A stretch of 64,000 nucleotides of DNA from contig JAQFVV010000230.1 of assembly GCA_028023455.1 (NCBI GenBank), forward strand, positions 932,001 to 996,000, given 5' to 3'. Both the position numbers and the translations under genes were made by a program. Within the stretch, counting starts at the first letter, position 1, and every line of letters starts with the position of its first letter. Source of the DNA: Epiperipatus broadwayi (taxonomy: Eukaryota; Onychophora; Udeonychophora; Euonychophora; Peripatidae). Positions 1 to 12,190 of the stretch are shown piece by piece. The notes under the pieces are model-generated. The model saw only the letters and a list, made by a program, of their open reading frames with translations, had not been told where the DNA came from and ran no database searches.

Positions 1-89
1 GGCTTCTTTCTAGGTCGTTTAAACCTCTTGGGATCCTATTTAAGTCTATTTCTTGCGATAAGATTATTATAATCTTAATAATGGCTTAT

Positions 90-275
90 TGATTGAGGTT
101 TATAAGGACTTGAACACCAAAGACGATAGAGCTGGATAGCAACCCATGCACCTTGAGCTCCAGCGGTTGTCTTTCTATCATACAGGGTTTGGTGCAATGT
201 TAACTCTTATAAATCGGGCACAAGTCTCGTATTTTCTGTTCTCAAACTTCTTATGAACTGAGAGCAATAAATGTT
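90..275 (+). repeat. SINE-like fragment (AATAAA-tailed family)
   Basis: It ends in CAAACTTCTTATGAACTGAGAGCAATAAA, shown here only as a description of the tail: ACTTCTT, GAACT, GAGCAATAAA in that order. The same tail occurs at 13.9 and 53.9 kb, and in reverse complement at 9.8, 17.3, 20.7, 23.7, 29.8, 55.8, 55.9 and 59.3 kb. The 5' part is weakly conserved, and the left boundary is a guess. Confidence 0.35.
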
Positions 276-2604
276 TTCCACTGCCAAATCAAACGTACAT
301 TGTGTTTTGATTATTACAATGAAAATTTTAAACTTTTTTTTTTGCGTTTAAGAAATATTGTAATAAGTTTGTAAAAATATATAGAAAGTGATTTGGGTTC
401 TTATTAAAATTCGTTTTTAACTGCTGTCTGGCTTTTTTGTTTTCTAAGAGAAAAAAAAGAAATAAATAAATTAGAATTTCGTCTTCCCGTATTAAAACGA
501 CTTTCTTTTGTTTGTTAGAAGTAAAAAATGTCAAAAGTTAATGTATCTAACATTAGACAAACTTAAAAAAAAAAAATATGTACGCTGGTTTGAAAGTTAT
601 TGCTAATAGTTGATAAATACTTCCTGAAAATGTTCACGACCAAATAAGTCAGTCATTGCTAAAAAAAAAAGAAAGAAAGAAAACTAAATTAAAGAGTATT
701 GTAAAAGGGGGAGGGTATTTAAAGGTTAAGCATGTGAAATGGAACAGAGTTTTTTTCTTCTTGACATTAATACTTCTGCCTTTAAAAGGTTAATTATTAT
801 GTAAATACTGCCTTCTATGGTATTTAGGTATTAATTATTATTTTTTTTAGATATTAATCTTAATTGACCCATTTAAATTGTTTATACCTATGTACACATA
901 CACTCGCTTTATCTCTCTCCTAAATGCGCCGGCAATTATTCTAAACTGTTTAATTTTGATGTCTTTCATAATGTGCTTGTACATATTTGCATGTCTAAAG
1001 GTGTACTAATGCATCTTAATAAATTGTTTGCCGTAAATAACTATATATAAAGCTTTTTATTTTTACACAAAAGATTATTGATTGTTTTTACTTTTTTTTA
1101 AAAAAAGAACATCGCCCTATTTTTACGCTTTTAGTTATTTTAGGTTTAACAGTTGATTCAAGAGCAGTGTTTCTTGTCAGTGAGCAAAATGTTCTAGGTT
1201 CTATTGTAGAAAAAAAAAGTTTGACGATTTGACGTAAAAGTTTCTTGGTATGATAATTAGAGTTTTCATTTCGATGTCCATGATCTGGGATTTAAATACA
1301 AGCTGGATGAAACTTCAAAAATATCTGCCACAACCAAATTTCACTACCCAAGTAGTTGGCTTATAGACAATTCGACTGACCATCCAATTATTGGTTGGTC
1401 AATAGGTGGCTAATCTAATACAATAATAGAATGTTAATGTAAAGAGCTAACAATTTCTGGATGAAGCTTAATCTGTCAGTTTCCCAAGTGATTAAACATT
1501 TTATTTTATTTTTACTTTTAGGGGGTATTCAAATTTTAAATTTGGGTTAATTGAATGAGTGTCAATGTGTACTGTCTATAAAAACAAAACAAACAAAAAA
1601 AGAGACTGTAATTTGACCAACCCTCTTCACTTGTTGGGACAACATCATATACCTATGTGCTACATCATCTTTTAAAAATGGGTCAGTAGTTAACATTGTA
1701 AGGTAGGTGATTAAATATAATGCAGTATTTTTCCTACCAGTACCTTTCTGTAGAGATTGAGCTCACATGGTTAGAAATGTTTGTGGAAGTCTACAGATAT
1801 GGATCACATTGTCATTTTGTATCTTTTGCCATGATTTTATAACAGATTTTGGAAAGATGGATGTTATTGAGTAGTATATATAAAATAGAATGTGAATTGA
1901 TATATAGGTATCTTTATTTACTTTAGTTTGAGTACAGTACTGTTCAAATATGGATCTTGAAGGTATCATAATTTTATTTTTTCTGTTGTATAAAATGGTT
2001 TATTTTAATATGTAAGATGTCCTCTAAGTCTAACATCATAGGCAAAAAAGAAAAGGGTGAAGATTTTTGGTAATAGAGAACACGTAGATAAATATTATAT
2101 AACTTTGAATGCAACTCTCACCTATAAATCCTTTTCTTTTCACTTCAGCTAGGTTATTCAATTTGCAGTCTGGATTCACTCTGATGCAGCAGTATCTGTT
2201 TTTGACTCTATTTTTTTACTCGGATACATTACACCCTATAAAAATACATAATACCTGTGTAATGTCATGTTGGCGGGTCACTATCTATTCTAACATAAAA
2301 TAAGAGATCTATTACATAAGTATATTAGTTGCAAAAGTCTTGTTTTGAATTCTTAATATCATATAACATGGATTATATAATATTGTATTCAACCATTACT
2401 ACATCATAATTTTTTTAATAAATTAAATCAATAACTAACACTTCTATTTTAAAAGTAGCCTATTAATTTCTATATACAAATAAAACACCTGTTTTTCTTT
2501 TTTATAAATCTTATTCATATACATCGCGCTATATAAAATAAATATCTCATTTATATATGAACTATTATAAAATAAATAAATAACCCATCAACAGTTGCAG
2601 CTAT
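276..2604. other. AT-rich noncoding stretch, no gene recognised
   Basis: The sequence is homopolymer-rich with no coherent coding segment. A short imperfect hairpin sits near 1376-1402 (GACCATCCAATTA / TTGGTTGGTC). The ATG-to-stop frames here are short and low in complexity. Confidence 0.6.
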
Positions 2605-2761
2605 ATTTTTTTTATAGTCTTTATCAAGGAATGAACTAAAAAGTACATAAAAAGCAATAAATATAAATACAAATTTATATTGGACTATTGTGGAATATTT
2701 ATATTTATTATTTTTTGTGTATTTTTTAGCTTGTTCCTCGATAAAGACTATAAAAAAAAAA
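2605..2761. mobile_element. Palindromic MITE-like element
   Basis: The terminal inverted repeats start at the left as TTTATAGTCTTTATCAAGGA and at the right end in the complementary TTCCTCGATAAAGACTATAAA. Each is flanked by T or A runs, with an AT-rich core of about 50-60 bp. There is no coding capacity. The layout is that of a small non-autonomous DNA transposon; the family is unknown. Confidence 0.6.
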
Positions 2762-3011
2762 GTTGAAATGATGTAGTATTATTGTAATAGTTCGTACAGT
2801 AAAACAAGATTTATAAAGAAGAGGAGCATGTGTTTTACTTATATATCATAATTCTGTTCAAGCTACTTAACTAACCATTCAATTTTGATCAGTAAATAGA
2901 TATCTAGGTATCCTTATCCTGCAAAAGACTATCTTTAGATGTCATAAGACCGTAAAACAGTTCTAATGAAAATTGGATCATTTGTGATGCAAGTTTGTGC
3001 CTTTATGTAAA

Positions 3012-3287
3012 AATTCAACTTGATATATATTAATTAATCCATTTTTTATAAAAATTTAATTTTTTGTACAATGCTTACATAACACCCTTCAACCTCAACA
3101 GTTTCGATTGCCCCTGCAATCTTCTTCAGAACTTTTTCTTTTACAGTTAAGGATTAATTAATTAATTAAGGCAATGCAAAAAAGAAAAGTTGATATATAT
3201 TAAATACAGTAATATTCATGTTAATTAACTTCTAACAAAATAAGTTGAATTATATGAATATTACTGTATTTATTATATATCAAGTTG
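3012..3287. repeat. Short inverted-repeat element (AACTTGATATATA family)
   Basis: AAGTTGATATATATTAAATA at 3187 pairs with the complementary sequence ending at 3287, with arms of about 35 bp that include AATATTCAT / ATGAATATT. A half copy with the same AACTTGATATATA terminus lies at about 3012-3040. This suggests a MITE plus a remnant or solo end. Confidence 0.5.
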
Positions 3288-3832
3288 AATTTTACATATA
3301 TTTTGAAAGAATACAGGCATCAAAATTAATATTCTAATATATAAACATTTGTATACGTTAATTTTTTGGAAATGTGTACTATACCGTATATTTTATTGAA
3401 CAGATTAATTGATAATTATATATATAGTTAGGATCATTGGACTTTTTTTTTATGTATCTTAATTGTGAAAATATATTCATTTATTCATATTCAGTATCTG
3501 AATGTGTTGCATTTTCTTCCTCTTTATTTTAATTGAAAGGATTTACCAAGTTACCAATAACGGCATTTTTGATAAAGACGATAAAATTGTTTGATATTAA
3601 TTCGCTGTTTAAAGGAAATTCTGCAAATAATGATAAGAATATTTTTTTCTTCACTCGCCTTTTGATCTGTTGATTATATTTTTATTAATGCTTTTAGCAT
3701 TCTGTAAACAAATTCTTTTGAAAAATAGAATGTTAACAGAGATTAACGATAAAAAAAAAAGTCCTTATGTTTGAATAATGAATAATGTTACCAATAGATG
3801 GCGCTAGTAGCCATTTAGGCATCTATTTAGTA

Positions 3833-4164
3833 CATCACATCACATATTAGTTGAATGTAAATGCCTGAAAGCAGAAAGAGTACAAATAATGAAGTTGTGG
3901 AAAAATAAATATAAACAAAGTGATTATATAGAGTTCTTGGTTTTTATGCTGGGTTTGGGCAAAGATAAGGGAGATTTAGATATAAAGGCCATGGAGTTGT
4001 CAAAGTTGTGGAAATGGGGTGGAGCAGTATAGAGAAGAATATGGGGAATTTTTAAGGTGGGGAATGGAAGCGGAAGGTAAAGTGGCTAACAGGTTTCTCT
4101 GGGCATAGTTGCTGAGAGATTTCTGATTCTGTATAAGAAGTCACAGTGCATCACATCACATTAG
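3833..4164 (+). mobile_element. 5'-truncated non-LTR retrotransposon 3' end (TCACA-tail family), with target duplication
   Basis: This is about 300 bp of the same 3' end as the elements at 25.0-26.6 and 27.2-27.7 kb. It includes a decayed coding piece equivalent to LIECKCLKAERVQIM and FLVFMLGLGK, the tract TGGCTAACAGGTTTCTCTGG, and a CATCACATCACA tail. It is flanked by CATCACATCACATATTAG (3833-3850) and CATCACATCACATTAG (4149-4164), which look like a target-site duplication that itself resembles the tail. The reading frame is broken by deletions and stops, so it is a dead copy. Confidence 0.7.
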
Positions 4165-4499
4165 TCACGCAAATGCACCTAGATTTTTTTATAAGAAACA
4201 TTGGAAACATTGGCTGATATATTAAGTACCCCTTGAGTTCAAGAGAACTTTAAGTACTTAGTAGATACATAAAACCCAGTATTGATCTCAAGAATCTTTT
4301 GCTTATCAACAAGCTAATGTATTCACTGAGGCAATTATTCAGGGCACTAAATATATTCTACTATAACTTTTGTTAAGAATTAGGGGTCACTAAACTATCA
4401 TAAATCTTGATGAAATACTTTGCTATTTGATTATATATCATTTTGGAATCAAAAACCTGCTTCCAACAATCCATTTATAATGTCTCTATATTATTAATT

Positions 4500-4665
4500 C
4501 ACTGCAGGATGAAGGTCTCTCCAACTTTAATTCAGTTCTTCTGATCCGTATGTTCACTTCTTCACAGCACATTGGCAGCTTCCTTATTTTATTTGATTTT
4601 CACAATTATTTTAGAATCCAGTTTAAGGATTCATTCACTTATCTACCTGTTGTTATTGAACATTC
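4500..4665 (-). mobile_element. RTE-like non-LTR retrotransposon 3' fragment, antisense
   Basis: It matches the antisense fragment at 52.62-52.97 kb: both contain CACTGCAGGATGAAGGTCTC, followed by the complement of a DQRRW-type region and of CCAGTTTAAG-containing sequence. It is more decayed than the 52 kb copy, with no open frame of useful length. Confidence 0.6.
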
Positions 4666-4679
4666 AAAATAAATAAGTA

Positions 4680-5090
4680 ATGCAAGATTTTCTAACAGTT
4701 GTTTTAGATGAACTTGAGTATGATTTTTGTGCAAGAGGTCGATCCGCCTACATTTTAATGAAGTTCAGTGTTGGTTGTGACCACCGTAAAAGATATGGCA
4801 GAGAGTATATAGGAGAACTTGAGATCAATCATGTTTTGAAGTATTTCAGAATGAAAAGTTGTTGTCTTTTTTGCCTGAGGAAATTAAAAGATAATGCAAA
4901 ATATCAAACAGAAAAATGGACCAACATATTCTGTATGGGAATGTATTTGCGATTCACAGATTGGTGCAAAACTAATTTCTATAACAGTTGGGTTTTTTTC
5001 TTCCCTTGGAGATGAAATGGCCATATTCATTTACGAATGGCTGCTATATGTATATATGCCATCTTCTAGACATATGTCTAATCGAACTCT
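4680..5090 (+). pseudogene. Relic of an unrecognised repeated coding family, copy 1
   Basis: Two overlapping frames (4680-5015 and 4894-5196) together align with the relic at 11.7-12.2 kb. The first frame carries a segment with RYGREYIGELE followed by VLKYFR, equivalent to the 57.1 kb copy. The second carries QKNGPTYS, then DEMAIFIYEWLL, equivalent to QNKGPACS and NEMVLLVYKWLL at 11.7-12.2 kb. A frameshift near 4860-4890 separates the halves, and the first Cys of the putative CxxC has become Tyr. I do not recognise the family. Repetition across loci suggests a transposon-encoded or virus-derived protein, but this is inference. Confidence 0.5.
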
Positions 5091-6832
5091 TACTTCAATC
5101 ATTTTTTTAAAAAAATATGTGAATAATACTTTTTTTCTCACTTCTATATTTTATTTTTCATTCTTCCCATCTTACAATTTATCCATTGTAACATGAAATC
5201 TTTATACTGCAGTTTATTAAGTGTTCTAGTAATTATTGCTAAAATATATCCCCCCCCCCTTTTTTTTTTTTTACAGATGAAATGTTTATTTCATATATAT
5301 ATATATGACACAAATAATATTCTTTTATTGCACGTATATTAAATATATATATTAAATTAAAGTATTTGGTACCTTACAGATTTCAGATTGCATTAAACTT
5401 TTGATTTGTTTAATAGTTCTTTTATAATTATAAAAATATGTTGTTTTTTCTTGCCCCCCCATCCGTTTTAAAGCAAATAGTGGTCTATCAAACATTGATT
5501 GTTTTATAATAATTGATTAATTAAACGGAGTTCGTCATAAATTAGAAAAACATCTTTGGTATTCATATTCCTTTAAGATATCAAATAAGTACTCATTTCC
5601 TTATTAATAATATAAATCATTTTTTCATTTTAAAAAAACAACTTACTAGACTGAAGTTAAATATTTTGAACTAAAGATGATTTATAAAATAAAAAATTAA
5701 TAGTCTGGAATTGAGAAGGTTTGAACTAAAGAAAGATAGAGAGATCTTAATAGCATTAAATTATGCTGTATGGTGATTTTTATTACCAAAAATATCATTT
5801 AATCTCTCGTATGCTTTTAAGAACAATTGTCTTCACTCTAGTCAGTTAGTAAGATTTTTAAGCTAAAGGATAGAAGGGCCATGCAGTTGTTATAGAACTG
5901 AGGTCTCAAAAGTATATGGAAACTGACCCGATAGCAGATGAATATAGCTATGCAAATGAGTTAGCCTGGATTTGAAACCTTAAGACATTAATTTCAGGTT
6001 ATTAACTTGAATAGTGTACAAGACTAAAATGTGGCTGTTAGATGTAAAAGTACATTAGTTCCAGCTTTGAATCCAAGCCTTCACTCACAAAGGCAAAAGC
6101 CAGGAACCTGTCTGTCTGGAAACTGGGCTTTTATAGTTCTATATAGTCTTGAGTCCATTAGTTACTTAAGCTTATAATAGGTGGCTCTAGAGTAGGGTGA
6201 AGATAATGGTTCATTATCATTATTATTGTGAAAAAATATATTCTGTGATATGTAAAACCTAAACTTCAGTGAAGCTGTTACATAAACATCCGATGTGTAT
6301 TGCATGTAAGATTTTCAGCACTGTGACATTATTGTAAAAGCATTAAATAGTTGGCATTCATTTTCTAGATAGCAACTACAAGTTATCTCACAAACTTATT
6401 TTTAACGCTGTCTATAAGTATATAATAAGTGCAAGTATTAGATAATAAGTATCTGCATTAATATAGAAAAACGTGATGTCTGAAAAATAATTATTTTAAC
6501 AAATATTGCATATGAAAATATGTATGGTATCTGTAATTAATTTTGTAAATGATCCCACGATAGTCAACAACAGTGACGTATGACCATATCACTGATTGCT
6601 TTGGAGATCATCTGATGTTCAAGCACCCAAATCGTGGGTTGAATACAGAAAGTTCATTTAATTGCTCAAACAGATTCGTTTATATACTTTTTTCAACTTA
6701 GAATTGATTTAAACGTTTTTAGCCCTTGAATCCGTACAGGCATTTTGGCATGTGGGCACAATTATAGGAATTAAACGATAGCAATAAATTTGAAAAAAGA
6801 AAAATATTATTGCCAATAGATGTCGACATAAA
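5091..6832. other. AT-rich noncoding stretch with a C-run next to a T-run
   Basis: It contains a run of 10 C followed by about 12 T near 5250-5272, a second C7 near 5454, and AT dinucleotide tracts. A tRNA-repeat-like tract may lie at 5840-6130, but its boundaries cannot be set. No gene is seen. Confidence 0.5.
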
Positions 6833-7048
6833 TTGGAAGTTTTTATTTCAAATTTAATTTTTTTTACTCATAGGAATAAAGATGGAACTACAGTTGAATG
6901 CATAGAAGTTGAAGGTATGGTAACAGATAGTGCATCTATTATTGAAATAAAATTGCTTTCTCTGATCATTTACGCAATAAAGGATTCAGCTATTAGAAGA
7001 TTTATTGTAGGATTGTTTACACTAGGTGGCAGGACAGAAGAAAATTGA
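6833..7048 (+). other. Unrecognised 71-aa open frame with exon-like borders
   Basis: Inside this frame, a T-rich tract ends in CATAG at about 6872 and is followed by the segment NKDGTTVECIEVEG, then by GGTATGG, which could be a splice donor. The remainder is hydrophobic and ends in FTLGGRTEEN. It does not match any part of a DRAK kinase I know, and I recognise no domain. It could be a transposon relic or chance; both are more likely than a host exon. Confidence 0.15.
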
Positions 7049-9788
7049 TGTTTAAATTATGGGATAAGTAAAAAATTCTAGGATATTTTGGGCATTCAAG
7101 TACAAAGGCCAGATCCTTGATATTTTCACATGAAACACTAATGCTTAGATAAAATTATTCAGCTTTTATCGTATTATTATACAACTCTATTTGTAGAAGT
7201 GTTTAATTATGCTTGCAAAAATTAAAATAATAGATTTGATGGATAAACTCAGCCATTGAAAAGATGGAAAATCTAAACAAGTGCTGCATCAGTCTGGAGA
7301 AAAAGCACTTTATAATTCTATCCGGAATTTTATCAATTTTGCAACACTGATCCTAATTTCAACTCTTATAAATTTTGTATTTGATCCAGCTTTAAAATTT
7401 GTTCCCAGACTGTTGCTATTTATTGCAAATGAAAGAATGCTAAATTTAATTAATCTATTTTAATATAATTATTAAGCTTTTGTAAACATATTCCAAAATT
7501 GAGATAGAAATGTTTTAGAAAGAGTTGATAAGCAATGCTAAACTACTGCAGATACTGTAAATGTAATCACTTGTTTGTGGTTCTGCTATATATTTCGGAA
7601 AGACAATATGGAGACTCCATATTATATGACATAGTAAAATATGAAGAGATGTATTGTAAGGGTAGACTAAGAAGGATCAAGAATTATGAAACTAAAATGG
7701 AGCTGTATTAAACATGTTCCAAGAAAAATGACAAATTATTAGAAGAGATGCCTATAAACAGAAAATCTTAATATGCATAACATATATTAATGAAGTGTGG
7801 GTAGTATTTATCTTTCTGGGAAAAATAAGAAGAGTTGATTTACTGTATTCTTAGGCCTTTTTTTTTCTTCTTTATAAATATAGTCAGCACTGTGTATTAA
7901 ATATATCTTATCTCTCCCAAAATATGTTTCAAAATGCCTATGTTTTGAAGAACTGTTGTAGATTTTTTTTTGTCAATATCCTTCCATTTTCCATCATTTT
8001 TTCACCTTTTTATTACTTTTGTTACTTAAACTGTTTTTTTTTACTTTTATTTATACATATATTGTCAGTTTAAGGAATAACAAATTACCCATCGGCAATG
8101 ATCCAGTATTATAACTTGCTCGTAGTACTCGTATTAATTAGACCGACAATTCAACATTTTCAGATATACCTGTAATCAGTTTTTTCCCATTTTATTGACT
8201 TAATGGTGTAATTTCTTTATTACTAAAAGCTTGTTACCCCTCACAAATTTCTAAATATAATCATCCCGTGCTTTTATATGTGAAAGTTGAAGAAAATTTA
8301 TTTCTTGGTGCATAATTTTTACTTTTTACAGTATTTACGAATAAAAGCATTTCTTTAAAAAAAAATTAGATGTTTTTTGTTTATTAAATTTGTGAAGTGT
8401 GTAATGAGTGGGCATACTTGGAGTTTACAGATTGGCTTGCAGAGTTGTCACAAACTTATGTCTTATATATTATTGTTTTTGATGTTTTGTCTTATTGGCC
8501 TTTTTTCTCAGTGAATTGGAATGGCTGCTGCTTATGATAATGTTAATATTAAGAGATCTGAAAGAAACTATATTTTGCGACTCAAAGTATCTTTTTGCAG
8601 AAAAGACTGTGACTAAGGTTAATTCTCTTTAATTATTAGCAAAGCATTATTCACAAAATGAGATATCTAATTCATTCTAGTAGATAGTTTGAGATTAATG
8701 TTTGACAATTTGATTTTGGACCAGAATTTTTTTTACTAATTTTTCTGTCGGTTCCAAATTCATTCTATTTTAAATGGATGGAATATTTTCCCCTAAACAG
8801 AAAGATTGTTTCAATAGCAACATCATCTAATATACAAATTGTATAAATCCTACATGTTTTATTGGCATTCTAATTTGAACCGGTGGAAAACTACTAGTCA
8901 CATAACTAATTGTTCTCTTGTGCAGCATGAACAATGTCTGCACATAATATGTCCGTGTTTTTATTGTAACCTTTCTTGCTTTTCTTTTTTTTTTCAAAAT
9001 TCCTTTTTTTGTGTAAAAGCATAAAGTTCATTCCTATTAACCAGAGTAGTTGAATATGTTAGTGGATTTTACAGACGTATAACTCATTCCAGGTAACAGG
9101 CTAGTCCATCAGCATCAACAAATTAGAAAAAAAACTGATGAACTTTTTGGATGTGGGTCCGATGTATTAATCATCTTATCAAAACTAGAGAATAATGATT
9201 ATCTTGCCGAATACAAACTACTCAATGATATGACAAACTCTTATATACTTAACTTACTCTGTAGTTCAGATCTGCCTAATAAATTACTCCTTCCTTGGAT
9301 TGGAAAGTATTACCCGCTCAGACCGTTAGCGAGGAATCACGTTCCAGACAGCAATAGCCACTGAAGCATAAAGTAAATATCTCTAAGGTACGAATCTATT
9401 TTTAATAGTGTATCGTGAGCAGTTCATTCTTGATTTGTCTCCCTTTAGGCATATTTTTCAGTGTGTAAATCGTTAAAATACTTCCACACATGTTTTTTCA
9501 AAATATAGAAACAATTTTTATCTAATGTTATTCAGTTATTGAATGTAGATATAAAAAAAAGATAAGAAAAATTATCATCACCTTATCAAAGTAATCCGAA
9601 GTTTGTTTATGAAGTGAAACCTCAAAAGTTGTGATGTCACTATCTCACCCTGAGTAGCTGTGATACGCTGTCTATATATATCATAATTTGAATGAAACAA
9701 AGTAATTAACAATCACTCTATGCATAAATATTTGAGAATTACTAAAGGGAAACATAAAAACTTGGTTAGTAATTAACAAATAAATAAA
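7049..9788. other. AT-rich noncoding stretch, possible retroelement debris near 7.6 kb
   Basis: Mostly low-complexity sequence. Around 7620-7740 a broken + strand frame (ILYDIVKYEEMYCKGRLRR) vaguely resembles the C-terminal part of non-LTR reverse transcriptases, but it is too decayed to call. Nothing else was recognised. Confidence 0.4.
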
Positions 9789-9902
9789 GGTTTTATTGTT
9801 CAGGAGTTTATATGAACTTCAAGCACAGGAAGTGTCAGCTGGAGCCATGACCCACAGATCTTGAACTGGTCGATGTCTGCCATCCTACCACTTGCACCAA
9901 TC
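9789..9902 (-). repeat. SINE (AATAAA-tailed tRNA-like family), reverse orientation
   Basis: It begins with the complement of the family tail (TTTATTGTTCAGGAGTT, then GAACTTCAAGCACAGGAAGT). It runs to CTACCACTTGCACCAATCACAC, the complement of an A-box-like head. Its order and spacing match the copies at 29.8, 55.8 and 59.3 kb. Confidence 0.55.
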
Positions 9903-10039
9903 ACACAAAGCTTAATAATTAATGATTAACAACTAATGTGAGATATACAGTCATAGTAAATTAACAATATGTCATTTTGATATCTGTCTCTAATACATTA
10001 TAGTAAATAAATCAAATGAGTTATAGAATCAAACTTGGA

Positions 10040-10520
10040 TTGAGTGTTGGTAAATAATAACTTTTACGTTAAAAGGAATATACCTACGTGCTTAAAAAGG
10101 AAAGATTTTGATAGGTGTGCTTTACTAATTTTTATGTATGGATTTGAGACTTGGACATTTAACAGAAGAGCTATACAAAAAAAAAAATACTTCAGACTAC
10201 CCAATGAAATGTGTGAAAGTGGGTGTTGGGAGTAAAAAGAAGGGATTGAAAGCAAAATAGTTGAGTAAGAGAACCAACAGATGTCACTGAAATCAAAAAT
10301 TAAGAGACTGATATGCAGTTGGGCTGGATATGTTATAGAAGAGATAATAATATATTGATAGTTGAAGTATTAAACTAGATCTACAGAATCTCACATTTGA
10401 GACAAATGGATGAAAGAAGGAAGTTTGTTAGTATAATGTCATGAAGAAAGGCTATGGGAGCAGAAAAACTGGATAAAACTTGGAAAACCATCTTACAGTG
10501 GATCAATAATGATTGAAAAT
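10040..10520 (+). mobile_element. RTE-like reverse transcriptase C-terminal region, decayed
   Basis: The + strand gives MYGFETWTFNRRAIQKKKYF (10131 onward), which resembles the widespread LYGCETWTL motif downstream of the RT domain. After frameshifts it gives a piece like WAGHVxRRDDN, here RRDNNILIVEVLN (about 10340-10375), then RQMDERRKF and KTWKTILQWINND. The order of motifs matches RTE/L1-type ORF2 C-termini and the 52.7 kb fragment. It has several stops and frameshifts, and no RT catalytic box remains. Confidence 0.6.
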
Positions 10521-10674
10521 GATGACCAATAGCTATTAAAGTAATTCCTAGCTAAATAGGGCTTTAAGAGCAGATAAAGATAAAAGACAAAACAATCTTG
10601 AATAGCCCATTACCTAGCAATGGTATCTCCAGTATATTTCCAAAAAGGGATGTCGAAGGAGAAAACATTTCTTC

Positions 10675-11326
10675 AACTAAACAAAGGCAAAACTCTCCAT
10701 ACAGTAATGCCACCCTGTGCTAACCAGAGTAATCAATAGATGCCAGAAGGCTTGTGCATAAAATCCCTATCTAGTGCCTACTCATCCAATATCCCCAGAC
10801 TAGTTTCTGGCTTGTGGCCATCATCAGTGAGGAGCCTTGGATCTGAGAGCACTGCATCTAGATCTTAGGATCTAATGCAACCCTCCAGCAGCCACCTTTT
10901 AGCTCTACTTTACTACAAAACTATGAGAATGAAATTGGAAAACACAAAAATATTTTCAATCTAAGCTCAATAGCTTATATAGTCATATGGGTCTGAACTC
11001 AATTCAGCACCCATACATTTTGGTGTCTTTGGCTCTTAAACAACCATAGCCACCACTATCCTATTAGGCAGGATTGGTGTTAAATCACTAAACATCACAT
11101 GATCACCATCTCATACTAGCTTCTCACTGATGATGGCCACAAGCCAGAAACTAGTCTGGGGATATTGGATGAGTAGGCACTAGATAGGGATTTTATGCAC
11201 AAGCCTTCTGGCATCTATTGATTACTCTGGTTAGCACAGGGTGGCACTACTGTATGGAGAGGTTTGCCTTTGTTTACAACAATTATGTGCTAGTATGAGA
11301 TGGTGATCATGTGATGTTTAGTGGTT
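10675..11326. mobile_element. Foldback element, copy 1
   Basis: The left arm (about 10680-10835) and right arm (about 11117-11280) are inverted copies that include CAAAACTCTCCATACAGTA, GATGCCAGAAGGCTTGTGCA and CCCCAGACTAGTTTCTGG. A second 35-bp inverted pair, CACTAAACATCACATGATCA at 11087 and TGATCATGTGATGTTTAGTG ending at 11325, flanks the right arm. It looks like the true terminal inverted repeat of the family. The centre holds AGCTCAATAGCTTATATAG. No coding capacity, so probably a non-autonomous DNA element. Confidence 0.75.
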
Positions 11327-11719
11327 TTCTTCATCTAGATATCTTTCAAGTAAGTGATGAGGATTTTAATGTTATTTTACTTCAAAAATTTCCAGATAAC
11401 TGTCAATTAACTTATAATTTAGCTAATATGGATGTGTGCTAGCTAACTTGGAAATCCCTGGCCATTTGGGAAAAAAATAAATATCACTTAGATTTGAATT
11501 TTAGTTTGTAAGAACTGCAACCAGATGATGTTTTAACATGGCGAAAAATGATAATAGGTAATAGGAATTTTTTCTTCCAAAAAGTTTTTTCATTTCTTTT
11601 ACTATAAATTGCAGATTTAAATTTGAAAATACGGTACTGAAATAATATACAATGAGAAAATCATAAATTCTAATCTTCAATTTTTTGGATATGGTACAAA
11701 ATATCCACTATTGAAAAAA
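11327..11719. other. AT-rich spacer, nothing recognised
   Basis: No ORF, repeat arm or tRNA-like box was found between the foldback element and the coding relic. Confidence 0.4.
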
Positions 11720-12190
11720 CACATATTCATTGACTGAACATGTGAAACAAGGTATAAAAGACTTTCTAAAAACAATGTTTTATGGTGAATTTGGGCATGA
11801 ATTTCATGCAAGAAGCAGTCTCTATTTTTATTATAAAAGTGATCTTAAAGATATTCTAAATAAGTGCAATGCTCATTGTTTTGAGCAATATGGTAAACAT
11901 AGAATATAATGGAGAGCTGCAATTTCACTTGAAGTTGTAGTTTTTCTGAAAGAAAAGTTATTGGCAGAAGTTAAAAGATTACATAGTAAAATAGCAAATA
12001 AACAGAATAAGGGACCAGCATGTTCTATTTGTGGAAATTTTTGTTTCACAGCTTGGTTTGATAGTTATTGCAAAATTCATACTGAGTTATATTATTATTT
12101 TTGTCTTTTTTCTCTCTCTTTGAATGAAATGGTCTTACTCGTTTACAAGTGGTTACTGATGACGTACCAACTATATGTTCATTTTTAGCT
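11720..12190 (+). pseudogene. Relic of an unrecognised repeated coding family, copy 2
   Basis: The best-preserved of three related relics. A first frame (about 11740-11910) reads GIKDFLKTMFYGEFGHEFHA and then YYKSDLKDILNKCNAHCFEQ, and ends in a stop near the segment equivalent to RYGR of copy 1. A second frame (11925-12188, with a Met at 11961) gives LEVVVFLKEKLL, QNKGPACSICGN with a putative CxxC zinc knuckle and further Cys/His (CKIH), then NEMVLLVYKWLL. I recognise no family. The shared motifs with 4.7-5.1 and 57.1 kb show that this was once one protein and has multiplied in the genome. Confidence 0.55.
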
